A DNA stretch of 64,000 nt from NCBI GenBank assembly GCA_003116995.1, contig BDSL01000022.1:1054001-1118000 (forward strand), written 5' to 3'. Source of the stretch: Yamagishiella unicocca (taxonomy: Eukaryota > Chlorophyta > Chlorophyceae > Chlamydomonadales > Volvocaceae). Position numbers and translations under genes: made by a program. This document shows, piece after piece, positions 23,574 to 35,045 of the stretch. Below the pieces are notes generated by a model, which was given only the letters and a program-made list of their open reading frames with translations, made no database searches and had not been told where the DNA came from. Numbering within the stretch: position 1 is the stretch's first letter; every line of letters starts with the position of its first letter.

Positions 23574-25819
23574 ATGCAGTGTACAAGCTGTACGGCGCCC
23601 AGAATGTTAATCGCACGCCGCATTTCGCACGTCGGTGCCGCTGGCGAAGGGCCTCCGTGGGGGGGTTGCGGGGAAGGGGTGGTGGCATAAACACCGCGGT
23701 GGGGGGTGGAGGGGGAAGGGGGCGGGCAGACCGGCGTTGCGGGGGAAGGTCATGGGGGTCTGGCTGCGAGCCTGGTGGCCACGTAGGGCCCGCGCCCGCC
23801 GCCCCGTCCATCTTGGCTTCACTTTGTTGAGAACCAGGTGCACGACCATAGCAAGCAGCAGCCAATTGAATAGATGCGTACTTGCGTAATTCCGTTGAGA
23901 GAGGTTGGGAGCGAGCGGCGGTGCTGTGCGGTGTGTGTTGTCACCTATGGCGACACACTGCCACGCCCCAGCGCCGGCACGTACGTTTCACCGGCACTGG
24001 TTCCGGAGCCAGGACATCTGCGTTCCCGCTTGTATGCTGTTGCCGTAACTACAGCGCCTCTGTTGCTGTTAGGATTGATTGCGTCATGGATTCGGTTTCT
24101 ACTCGTTCCGACAACGATGGGGACACGTGTGAATCTCGCGATTCAGGTCGGGCGCAGGGCCCTTCTGACCAAATCCGTTGGTGCTGCAGAGTACTTAGCG
24201 GAACCACGCCTCATTCCTCGGCGTGGTTCTTCTGCTTGGTTGTTTTGGTTGTGTTGGTTGTTTTGGTTGTGCTTCTACACAATGTAACACACCGCGCTTG
24301 AAGAACGCCCGCGGCTCCTTGCTGCGTGAATAGGTCACTAGGTCGACGCAGCCGCAGTCAGCGCCGCCTTTACGTTTGGATCTTGAGACCCTGCAGCTTG
24401 GTAACCTGCAGCCCGCCTGCCAGCAGCGCCAGTCCGCGGGGCTGTGGTGCCGCGCGCCCGCGCCACCCAGCATCAGGTCGAGAAGTGTTACACCTGGTGT
24501 CGGCGACAGGTGATGCCTGCTGTGGGGCATGACAACACTATTCCCTTTCAGGCGGCGCAGGAAGTTGCATCTCCCCCTTTTAGAGATCAGGTATTGCGGT
24601 GGTGGGTATGTTTGGCTGCGCAGCTAGCGGCGGTAATGGCGACAGTTCCGTTCGGCAAGGGTGCTGTTACATGACCAGAGACGACCCGAGGGAGGGAAGT
24701 CTTGCCGAGTCCTTCCGCAGCTATGAAGGAATGGAGGTCGCTTCCAAAAAACGTATGAAATAAAGAGGTCCGCAGCTTGTACGTGCATTTGTTGTGAGAT
24801 GGATGGCTACCAAGGACAGACAGCTGGGCGAAGACGGCTTGGTTTAGCACGTTTGCCTGTCCGCGAACTTTCGGTTAGCTACCAGTTGGGGAACGGCGCG
24901 ATGTCTCTTTGGGATGTCTGTTTAGATGTGAAGGTCGGGGGCGGGTGAGGGGGCGGGCAGCCCTGCACGGGCTGTTTGTTGCCACCTTTCCTCGCTGTTT
25001 TTTACGGGGGTGTGAGTATCGTTTCGTGGTGCCTGGATGGCGGCAGTGGAGTCGGTTAGCTGTGGCTGTCACGTCGTGGCTGACTGTTTATTAGAGCTTT
25101 GGACAGGGTGGCGCCTCTGTACCTTTCGGTTTCTGTGCCCTTCGGTGTGTCTTCTGGGCCCTCATACGGTGATGCCACGGAGACGGGCCCATCTTCTTGT
25201 CTTCGGTTCCACTCGTGTTCCCCGTGTTTGCCCGGGGCTTGAGGACACTGTAACAACATTTTTTTACCGAAAGTCAATCGCCGTTTCAGAGACCCCCCAA
25301 ATACTTGTTTTGCCGGTACCGGTAGTCCTTACGGCCCATAAAGACGCGAGCGCGGTTTTTATTTAGGTACAAGGCCTTAGTTTTCTAAAAGACTAGTACA
25401 TTTAGCCTAGTAACGTAGTAAGGAGTCATAATGGCCAGCCTGCCATAGGCACTTGAACCCAGGCACGACAGAGTTTACGATGCCAACCGGGGGCGACAGG
25501 CCTTTACGAGCCCAGGAAACGCTCTTTGCTGGGCTGACAGAAGATCTGATAAAATGATATGACACTGTAACTCTTGCAGCACTGCAGGGTTACAGGGACC
25601 CAGAGGCGATTAATATGTCGTATCAACCATTGCCACAGTAGGCTGCCGCTTCCAAAGGCTGGCTCAAGCACCTGAAAGCAGTGAATCAGTGTATGACCTG
25701 GAAACTTCTGCCTGCCAGGCTTGGGCTGCCCCATATCGCGTGGCATTCCACGTGTTCGTTCATGTTCGACGACCTGTTAGGTACCGTGGCGCACCCTAAA
25801 ACCGCTGCATTACGTTCAA
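23574..25819. other. Intergenic stretch upstream of the receptor kinase
   Basis: No coding exon is recognised. A part around 25080-25260 resembles the dispersed repeat at 1008-1110 (shared GTGCCCTTCGG and ACGGGCCC blocks). The promoter and 5' untranslated region of the kinase should lie at the right end; no clear core promoter element was seen. Confidence 0.5.
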
Positions 25820-28800
25820 ATGCCTGTTTTTTCGGAAAGCTGGACATCGGTCGGCTGCCGCCTTCTCCTGCTGTCTATTCAACTTAGTGCAGTCTTTACG
25901 CGCTTCCAATGTGCGATCGCACTCCAGCTTGACAATGCAGTCAAATCTTCGCCCTCAACTATCTTCGAGCTTCCAGAGTCAGCGACGCGGCTCGCGAAGT
26001 GCTCAACCGGCGCTTGCCTCGCAGCTGCACTTGCAGACCCGTCCGTCCACACCGCCGAACTGACGTCCGACATCACTCTCACAGCGGAAGACTGGTCCTT
26101 TGTTGGCCAGCTGCCAGTTGAACTGCGCCATAACTTCACCATTTCGGGGATCGATGCCCGCCGGCCAGTCGCACTCAATTTGGGCTTTCTGGCATCCTAC
26201 GTACGTACATCGGGGCTTGCGTTGCGCGCAGCGGAAGCTCCTCGCCGCCAGGATTTAGGTCGGGCGGCAGTTATGTGCGGAGGGCCGAGGGCAGCGAGTC
26301 GGGTCGGGTGGGTCGGGGGTGGGCGAGGGGCAGGGTAGCGGGGGCCCAGGTAGTTGTGAGGAAGGGATGGGGTGGACAGAGTGATTCGACAGTGGAGGAC
26401 GAGCACATTACAAGGAGGGTCAAAACCAGTGTGAACACGCGTTTGAGGGCCCATGCAGGTATATATGTCAGCTGCTGGAGAACACATAGGGGTGCGATGG
26501 CGCGGTGGTTTCAGAGCATCCCGTGGCTTGCTTCGCGCTCCAGGGAGGGAGGGCGGGATCGATATATACGGAGGCGGGGAAGTAAGGCGACGGCGGGCAG
26601 TCACGGCGACCTGCTGGTTGGGTGGGTGCGACATCTACTTCGGGCGCGCCGCCAACTTTGGCGATCCGCCGTCCGAACTAGGGGCTGCGGGGGTCAGGCG
26701 TGGTGAAGTGTGAGGGTAACGGGGGAGCGGCGGGGCGGCGGCGCCGTACACACACACTGTGGGATGTCATGTCTTCCTGTGGAAGGTTCTAGCTAGCGCC
26801 TTTGGGGTTTCAGCGGTAGATCAACACACCCACCGCTGGCGGATATCCACGTAAGCCACCCGCACCGCTCACCGGGCGCCCTCGGTCGTCATCACGTGTA
26901 CGACAGTCGAGCCTACCATATGGCTCACCCACGTGTCGCCCTGCGCCTTTCCGTCTAGTCGACTCCCTGCGCAAGTTGGCCCCCGTCCCCCCCCCCGGTT
27001 CATTATGCCACCCCCCTCCCCACTGGTTTCCTCGCCCCCCTCGCTCCCAAGCGGCTTACTCGCCACCCCACCCCCTCTCCCCCTATCCTACCCATGTCGT
27101 GTAACTGGGTCCTTGCGCCACCTCCCCACGCCATCCCCCAGCCCCCCACCCCACCCTCCGAAGGCTATGCATCCACTACACTTCCCATGTCGAGCCAACG
27201 GTCCTTTTATGTAATCACCCCCCCCCCCAGATCCGTGCATCCGGGGGCACCCACCTGACGTTTCGTGCGGTGGTGTTGCTGGACTGGCGCAGCAAGTCGG
27301 CGGCGCAGGCCCCGGGGCTGGACATCCTGGCGGCCACCGCTCCAGGGGAGGCGGCGATGCTGGTGCTAGAGGACGCGGCCATCACGTACAAGGCGTGCGG
27401 ATCCGTGATCCTCGCAAGGTGTGTTTTGTGTACGTGTATGTGGGGGGTGGGGGGGACCTGTGGAAGCGGAGGGAGCTTGCGGACCTGAGTGGTGTGAAGG
27501 GTTGTGGGTGGTTAGGGTTTGGTTTCATGTGATGAACGGGAGCCTGATGGGGAGGTGGTTTAGGGTTTTAGGGTTTTAGGGTCTTAGGGTTTTGAGGCAG
27601 GGGCTCGGAACATGGACCCAGTCCGCGTCTCCGGCAGCAGGAGCCCTCTCCCCCGTCTCCCCTGAAGCACGCAGGAAGGTACGACCGGAATTGCACGCCG
27701 CACTTTCTGCCGTACCTGCAGAACGGAAAGTACGTGGTTGGGCAACACCGCCCTGTTGAAGCCGCCTCCCTCCGCTCCCTCTGGCCCCCCCTGGCCCACC
27801 TGCCCTCTTCACTCCTACAGGGAAGCGGCGGCGGCCCTCCAACGGCCGCGCGAATTGCCCGGCAGCAACGGCTACGTGGCACCAGGCCCGTGGCCCGCCA
27901 ACTGCCGCAACGACTCGTCAGCGCCCTTCCTGGAGCGCTGCTGGCCGCGCGTCTCGCAGTTCACTGACTTTGGGCTGTACGCCGTAACTTGGGACGAAGG
28001 AGGGCGGCTTGTCCGCAGCGGCTATACGGTACGTACGGGGCGGAGTAACGAGGCGCAAAAGGGGGGGTCAAAAGGGGCGGGGGTCAAAAGGGGCGGGGGT
28101 CAAAAGGGGCGGGGGATCAAAAGGGGCGGGGGTCAAAAGGGGCGGGGGATCAAAAGGGGCGGGGGGTAAAAAGGGGGGGCTGCAAGGAAAACCCATGGGG
28201 GGCGGGGGGCGGGTTGACGGACACCCGGGCTACAGTTATGACCGGTTAGAGTTTGTGGCCCTGCCAGCAGCCCTCCCTGCAGCCCTCCCAGCTGCCCTCC
28301 CTGCAGCCCTCCCTGTGCAGCCCTCCTGCGGCAGCCGGTTCTCCCTGCCGTACACCGTACGACTGAACACTGACGCCACATGGCTTCGCAAGTTGTGCGC
28401 AAACAGAGTGGAGCGCGGAGTGTGCGAGCGGCGTCGTGTTTCCGTGTCGTCGTGTTTCCGTGTCGTCGTGTTTCCGTGACGTCGTATTTCCGTGACGTCG
28501 TGTTTCTGTGGCGTCGTGTTTCCGTGGCGTCGTGTTTCCGTGGCGTCGTGTTTCAGTGTGTGGGAGTTGGACCCAGCTGTGCGGGCGCCTTACCACATAC
28601 AGCGTAACCTTCCGTCGTACCACAAAACAACCTTCCGTCGTACCACAGAGCAAACCTTCCGTACCACAGGGTACCCTTCCGTACCACAGAGTAACCTCCC
28701 GTACTACAGTGTAACCTTCCGTACCACAGAGTAACCTTCCGCACACACTCGCCGCCGCAATGGCAGCCTAGCTAACCCGCCTCACCTAATCCTCACGCCA

Positions 28801-30983
28801 ACCAACCCGCCCCCCCGTTGCGTAAAACGGTTTTTATACACCCCCCCAAACCACCACCTCTTCTCCCGGCAGATGCATCTGGTCAACGTCTTCTCTCTGT
28901 GCTTCGCAACACTGTCGGACGAATGTGTTGCCAAGTACACCTCCCTCGGCTGCGAGCTCTACACACTAGCGCAGCTGCGTCGAGATGGCTCGCTTCCGCC
29001 CAACCCCGCCGTCGCCGATGCCAACACCTTCGTGCCACCAGCTCGGTCATCGGCCCACCGCTTGCCCGTGGGAGCGGTGGTGGCGGTGGTGGTCGGCGCA
29101 CTGATTGGAGGTGTGCCATCACATGGGGGGGGGCGGCGCGTTTTTGGATTCCCTAGACAGGATCTGGGTTTCGGAGCCGGATTCCGGATCAGGGTTTCGG
29201 AGCCCGGGCGTTTCCAGATCTAACTGGATCTGGCTGTCGGAGCCGCTTTCTAGATCCTACCTCCTCCTATGTCGTGTAACCGGGTTTTCTGGCGCGCGCC
29301 GCTTCTCGCCACCGTGCAGCGAGCCTGCTAGCCGCCGCCGCCTTCTGGCTGACGCGCGGGATGAAGTCCAGGAGGCGGCTGGCCCCCTACGCGCCCAGCG
29401 GCTCCAGGGAGGGCGGCCTGGAGCCGCGCTCCCAGCGCTCCAACAGCGGCAGCGACGGCAACGGAAACGGAAACGGCAACGGCAACGGAAGGGGCGTTGA
29501 AAGAGCGTGCTTCATGAAGCTGGAGCGTTCGTGCTCTGCAGTCGAGGGCAGCCAGCCGCTTCGGAGTCCTTGGGACACGCACCAGCTGAAGGGTGCGGCC
29601 CGGCCCACGTTCCGAGTCGGCGTTCCGGAGGAGTTGTCAGACTACTCCCCGGCCCCCCCGGCTAGGGGGCTGGGCGACTTGGGCACCGGCTCGACCTCAC
29701 TGTCGACCGAGGGACAATTGAGCAAGGGGTTGCGGTCATGCGCAGAAACCGCCTTTCAATGTAAGGTGGCCGGGGGAGGAAGGGGAGGGACGGGCGCGGA
29801 AGCTCTTGGAAACGACGGACCGGTTGGAGAAGGGAGAGGAAATCACACGCGGTCGGAGTGGTTTGAACGGGGGTTGGGGGGCCTTGCATGCTGGAGGGGG
29901 GTTGTAGGGGGAGGGGGCGAGGGGTCGAAGCTCGAAGATCGGGCGCGGTTGTGGAGCGGGGCCCCGTGTGCCTATCTAGGAGTGCTTTTGCAAGGCACAC
30001 ATCACAATACCCGCACACACGGCTTTGCGGAAAACAATGCTTGAATGCATAATGCATACCCACCCCCTCGGCCACCCCAGCCACCCGCTGCCCCCGGCTA
30101 GGTTGTGCCCTCTGTTTCCTATGCTGTTTCACGAGGTCTAATCCCCAACCACCAACCACCAACCCCACCTGGTCCCCCCCGGCGCCGGGCTTCGCCGCGT
30201 CTCGCCTCACCAGCTTCCAATCCGCCGACCCGGTCCTCCGTTTTGCGCTTCACACGCTACCACCACACATTAGTTTGCTCCTTTCCTTTTCTCCTAACCG
30301 GCCGCCGGCGGGCCACCTCCACGGGTTTCTCGGCAGGCACTTCAAATGCGCCAGCATGCTCATGCAACCATGCCAGCTACTCTTCCGACATCGAGCAGCC
30401 GTTTGCACACACACCCTCTGTTTTTTATGCCCCACCCCCCACCCCCCACTCCCTCTGGTTGTGGCGGTGTGTATGCCAACCCCCCTCCAGACCCCTCGCA
30501 GCCTCGGGCCCCCTGCAGTAACCGTTATGCACCCCGCCCCCACCCCCCTCGGACCCCTCGCAGCCTCGGGCCCCCTGCAGTCTCCCCTCCATCAACCCTC
30601 CCTCGAGGCCGTCATCACGCCCTTCTCCCCTCACCGGTCCGACCTAGCGCTGGGGGTGCGAGTCGCCCGCCCGCCAGGGGCGTACGGCGCGCCGCAGGAC
30701 GCCGCGGGTACGACACATGTCGTACCCGGCTGCCCCCCTCCAGACGACGAGGTGGTGCTGTCGTCGGTGGTGCTGGGCAAGGGCGCCTTCGGGCGGGTGT
30801 ACGAGGGGGTGTTTCGGGGTCAGAGGGTGGCGGTCAAGGTGCTAGCGGACTCTGCGTTTGTGGGGCTCGGTGCAGCGGTGGAGGAGGAGGCGGGGGAGGA
30901 GGAGGAGGAGGAGAAGCTGCCGGGAGGAGCATGTGATGCGCCGCCGGCAGCCGCTGACGGCGCCACCCAAGACCAAGCCGCTA

Positions 30984-31023
<40 letters not shown>

Positions 31024-34000
31024 TCCTGTTGCTGTTGCTACGACTCTTGGTTGCGCTCCTGAAGCCGGCGGCGAGGAGGCTGCTGGCGGTGGTGCTGACG
31101 TGGACTCCGATGGATCCGGTCCGCAGCTTGTTCCATCTGCCAGTGGGGGAAAGCTTGCGGAGGTGGAGGTGGAGGTGGCGGTGGTGGGGCCGCTGTCCCC
31201 GGGCGCTAGCTGCGGGCGGCTGCTGCAGAGCCTGGCTCGCGAGGTGGCGGTGCTGGGTCGCTGCCGCCACCCGAACATCGTGCAGCTGCTGGCGGCCTGC
31301 CTGACCCCACCGCGGGTGTGCCTGGTGATGGAGCGCATGGAGACGTCGCTGCACCACGTGCTGTACGGCAGCGGCGACGAGGGCGATGTACGACATGCGC
31401 AGCAGATGCCGCTGGTCAAGGTGGGTGGGAGGCGCGGGGCAGCAGCTGCAGCAGCAGCTGTAGCTGCTGTACGGCAACAGAAAGAGGATATAGCGCCCCG
31501 ACGACCGCACCTGCCGGCAGCCACGGCGCACACTGCTCGTCCAACTGGTTGGACGCGTCGTACAGGGTCTCGACAGTTGGCAGCTGCCCCCCCACACCAA
31601 TGTGGGTTCTGCAGGTGCTCCACACCGCCGTACAGATCGCCGAGGCGCTGGAGTACTTGCACCCGACCGTCGTACACCGGGACCTCAAGGTCCGCTGCGG
31701 TCCAGGGGGGTCCAGGGGAGTTCCAGGGGGTGTCCAGGGGAGGTCCAGGGGGGGTCCAGGGGGGCTCTTGCGTCTGCGGGGGCCTGGGTGCCACGCGTGG
31801 GTCAATAGGCCGTACGACGATGCATTAAGTCATCCAACGGCGAAGGTCCCTGGCAGTGCATACGAGCGGGTTTCCTCTTGCTCCAGAACCGAAAACAGCT
31901 TCTCATGCTCCCGAACCGAAAACAGCTTCTCGTGCTCCGGAACCGAAAACAGCTTCTCATGCTCCGGAACAGAAAACAGCTTCTCGTGCTCCGGAACCGT
32001 TTTTAGCCCTATCCGTCCCTGGTTTGTCACACGTCTTCCACTTGCCTGCCTCCCCCTCCGCTGCAGCCCGCCAACGTGCTCATCAACGACGCGGACAGCG
32101 ACCTGCCGGTGGTCAAGCTGACGGTAGGGAGGGATCGAGGAAGCGGAGCCTCGAGGCCGGGGTTAAGGGTTTAGGTTTTAAGGTGTTTCCCCTTGTGGCC
32201 ATGCGGCAACGGGATCAGGTGGCCACGCCCCCTTCCGCTCCCCTCCCCTCCCCTTCCGTCACCGGTTAGTTTCTGCCCTCCGTTTCGTATGTCGTGTAAT
32301 GACCGGGTCGTCTCGCCACCCCCTCCCTCCCCTCCCTCCCTCCCTCCGTCACCTTCACCGCCCTCGGTTTGTCGGCCGTGGATTCGCGGATTCTCTTATC
32401 AAACCTCCCTCCCTCCCCATGTCGGACATCCACGGGTTTCCCTCGAACCCTCCCCATGTCGAGTAACCGGTCATTTCCTGTACCCCCACCCCCCAGGACT
32501 GGTGTCCGACGATTATGCGCCAACTATCCTGTCCCGTTGCGTAAAACGGTTTTTATACACCTCCCCCCCAGGACTTCGGGTTGTCGCGGCTCCGAGCGGG
32601 TACAGTCGCCACACTGAACCCGGAGGCAGGGACGCCCGGGTACCTGGCGCCCGGTGAGAGGGGTGCCGTACCGTCGTATAGCCGGGAGTCCGTACGACAG
32701 GGTCAGGTTTGGGCCGGGTTCCAACGGGGCTGCCGTGCCGGGTTACAAGCCAGTCGTGTGGTGTCGGGGGGAGGGGATGCGGGGCTCGCGTGCGCTGCGT
32801 TGTAACTCCCCCGGGCCCTTGATCGCGTCGGCTTGGGGGGGTGGTGTGAGACCGGTGACACGAATAAAACAGCTGGGGGGGGGCATACAAACCGTTGACA
32901 CGAAAAGGACAGGACAGTTGGCGCATGCCCGCCCGCCCGCTATCTCTTCAGCAGCGCGACCCGCCGGCATCCCAGCGCCCAGCAGCCGACAGCAAACCCT
33001 GCTAACGGGTTTTTTTCTCCACCCCTTCTCCGCCCTCTCCCCCCCCTCCGCCCCCAGAGTGCTACGACATGGATCGGCAGGGGATCGTGACTCACCATTC
33101 GGTACGGCAGTGGGTTAGCGATCGTAACCCACCCCCCAGGCGTATCACAGCCCTGGGGGTGTCTCCCTGGAGCAAACCTCGGGTTCTGCGGGGGTGATGA
33201 TGGTGGCCTCTCCTGTACCCGAATGCCTCCGAAACCACAACGCACTAGGAGCGCCACCTAACGCCGCAAGCCAGCCGCCATTCGCTGAGCACGCCGCGCT
33301 GCCTCTCCCTCTCTGCCCCTCACGAACCGCAACTAACCACCCAACCGACTCCCAACTCCCAACCGCCGCAGGACATGTACAGCCTGGGGGTGTTGCTTTG
33401 GGCCATGCTTACCGGGAGGCAGCCCTGGAAGGTGCGTGGTTGGCGGTTTATCGTTAGTATTTCGGTTGCCTAGATAGGCCGAGTACCGGCGGCTATCCTC
33501 ACCGGACGTGGTCCTGAGTCCATGGGCGGCCGAAACGCAGCCACCACCACAGCTGCACCCTGCAACTTTGATGTTGCCCGCGTGCCCAACCATCCAACCA
33601 ACCAAGACTCCAAACCCTAAACCCTGAAACCCTGAAACCCTACGTAAAATACCCCTCACCCGCCCGGGCCCCAGGATTACTCCATCGCCGCCATTGCTTA
33701 CAAGGTGGCGGTGCTGGGTGAGCGGCCCCCCCTGGAGCACGTCGGCGAGAGGCGCTGCCCTCCGGCGCTGCATAGCCTAATCTGGCAGTGCTGGGAGGCG
33801 GACCCGCTGCGTCGGCCCGCAGCTGCGGAGGCGGTCAAGGAGCTCCGGAAGCTGCTGCAGCAGCAGCAGCAGCAGCAGCTGCAGCTGCTGCTGCAGGCCC
33901 GGGTAAGGCGACGTGTGTGTTAGTTGGTGGTTAGGGCCTGTCGCTCGCTCGCTGGGGTTGTCGGCGGGTTTCAGGAAGCAGCGAATGAATGAGCCTTAGG

Positions 34001-35045
34001 ACACGCACTGCTGCACTCCGCTCTTATCTCCTTCGAGACGTACAGTCTACTCATCCTCTAGCTAGCCAACCGTTTGTAACGGCAAAAACACCGTTGCCGT
34101 TACTTTCACAACCTACAACTAAGTATGCTGGCAGCCGGCGCTCGTGTCTCGGTCGGTCTGCTCCACGAGCGAGCTTCCGTTCCCACCTCCCAAGCCCCCT
34201 CCCCTCAAAACGTCTGTTCTAGACGGTTTTTCTCGCATTCACGGGTCTTCCTCGAAACCCTCCCCTCGCCTTCCTTCCTGCGCCTCAAGCCGCAAGCAAG
34301 CAAGCCGCCTTTTGACGCACCGCCCTACACACCGCCGTACACGCCGCCGTACAAGCAAGCCGCCTTTTGACACGCCGCCGTACACTCGTGTGGCCCTCCC
34401 GCCGCCCTTGCTCGCCTGCAGGCCAGCGAAGGCTCCCCCGGCTGCTGCACCGCCTCGACGGTGGCACCCCGCCTCGGTGAGCCGTCGACGTCACCCGCCC
34501 TGAAGGCGATGCTGTTGGTCCGAAGAGCAACAGCATGCAACGCAGCAGGCGGCGGCGGCGGCGGCAATGCCAGCAACGCTGCGCGAGCGACGGCAGCCTT
34601 GGCGGCAGCGGCAGCGGCCGCCGTCGCTGGGGAGGATGCATCGGGTGCAGAGGGGCTCAGCAGCCGCGGTGCACGTGTGCTGGCTGCCTGTCCAGCACAT
34701 GGCATCAGCGACTGCGGCGCCATCCACGTCGTCGACTCGGAGCCAGCAGACATCCAACGCCCCCTCCGCATGTGTTCGCCTCCGCACGCGCTCCACGCCG
34801 ACGCGGCTAGCGCCCGGCCTAGGTCCCGATACGCGGCGGCAGCGGCAGCAGCGCGCCCGGAATGGGGAAGGCAGCCGCCCGCTGCCGGGCCCTATGGCGC
34901 CGGCGAAGGGTTCGACTTGTGGGTCGGGTCAGGGCGCGAGGGCGGCTTGGGGGAGCTGCGATCCGCCTCCTCTGCCTCCGGGCGTACCCATTCGGACCCG
35001 GACTTGACGCGGGAGCTGGAGGGGTTGGAGCTGGAAATCGAGTGA
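25820..35045 (+). CDS. Receptor-like protein kinase (TKL-type), single transmembrane helix
   Basis: Predicted exons: 25820-26200, 27231-27418 (3' end uncertain), about 27641-27729 (5' end uncertain), 27821-28028, 28873-29110, 29320-29760, 30337-30470, 30581-31420, 31615-31689, 32067-32123, 32572-32653, 33058-33101, 33372-33431, 33675-33902, 34422-35045, or about 1,230 residues. A signal peptide (RLLLLSIQLSAVF) is followed by an ectodomain with cysteine motifs (NCRND, ERCW, SDECV, SLGC) and a transmembrane helix across the exon junction at 29110/29320 (LPVGAVVAVVVGALIG then ASLLAAAAFWL), stopped by KSRRR. The kinase domain shows LGKGAFGRVYEG, VAVKVL, REVAVLGRCRHPNIVQLL, VHRDLKPANVL, DFGLSRL, GTPGYLAPE and DMYSLGVLLWAMLTG, so all catalytic residues are present. 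About 140 Glu/Ala-rich residues interrupt the N-lobe after the catalytic lysine. The tail is Ala/Gly-rich with a short glutamine run. The ligand is unknown. The junction between 27404 and 27675 could not be phased and may hide an unseen exon or a sequence error. Confidence 0.85.
27559..27593 (+). repeat. Interstitial telomere-type repeat (TTTTAGGG)n
   Basis: About four units of the Chlamydomonas-type telomere repeat TTTTAGGG, one altered to TCTTAGGG, lie in an intron of the kinase gene. Smaller runs occur at 35104-35122 and, as CCCTAAA/CCCTGAAA, at 33612-33642. Confidence 0.85.
28048..28165. repeat. G-rich tandem repeat in a kinase intron
   Basis: About eight units of GGGGCGGGGGTCAAAA lie just after the donor at 28029. 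Open frames across it (Lys/Gly-rich) are artefacts. Confidence 0.85.
28425..28560. repeat. 15-bp tandem repeat in a kinase intron
   Basis: About nine GTCGTGTTTCCGTGG-type units, in the same intron as the neighbouring arrays. Confidence 0.85.
28605..28745. repeat. 19-20-bp tandem repeat in a kinase intron
   Basis: Seven or so CCTTCCGTACCACAGAGTAA units with variants. It is the third distinct array in the intron 28029-28872. Confidence 0.85.
31885..32003. repeat. 27-bp tandem repeat in a kinase intron
   Basis: Five copies of a unit containing CCGAAAACAGCTTCTC lie between the exon encoding the HRDLK motif and the exon beginning PANVL. Confidence 0.9.

Noticed and set aside
25440..25495. tRNA-like TTGAACCCAGG on the minus strand
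   Set aside because: Only the T-loop-like part is present; acceptor and anticodon stems do not pair.
28246..28405. Extra kinase ectodomain exon with Leu-Pro-Ala repeats
   Set aside because: The flanking exons 27821-28028 and 28873-29110 already join in phase as GYT|MHLVN, and this stretch is a tandem repeat.
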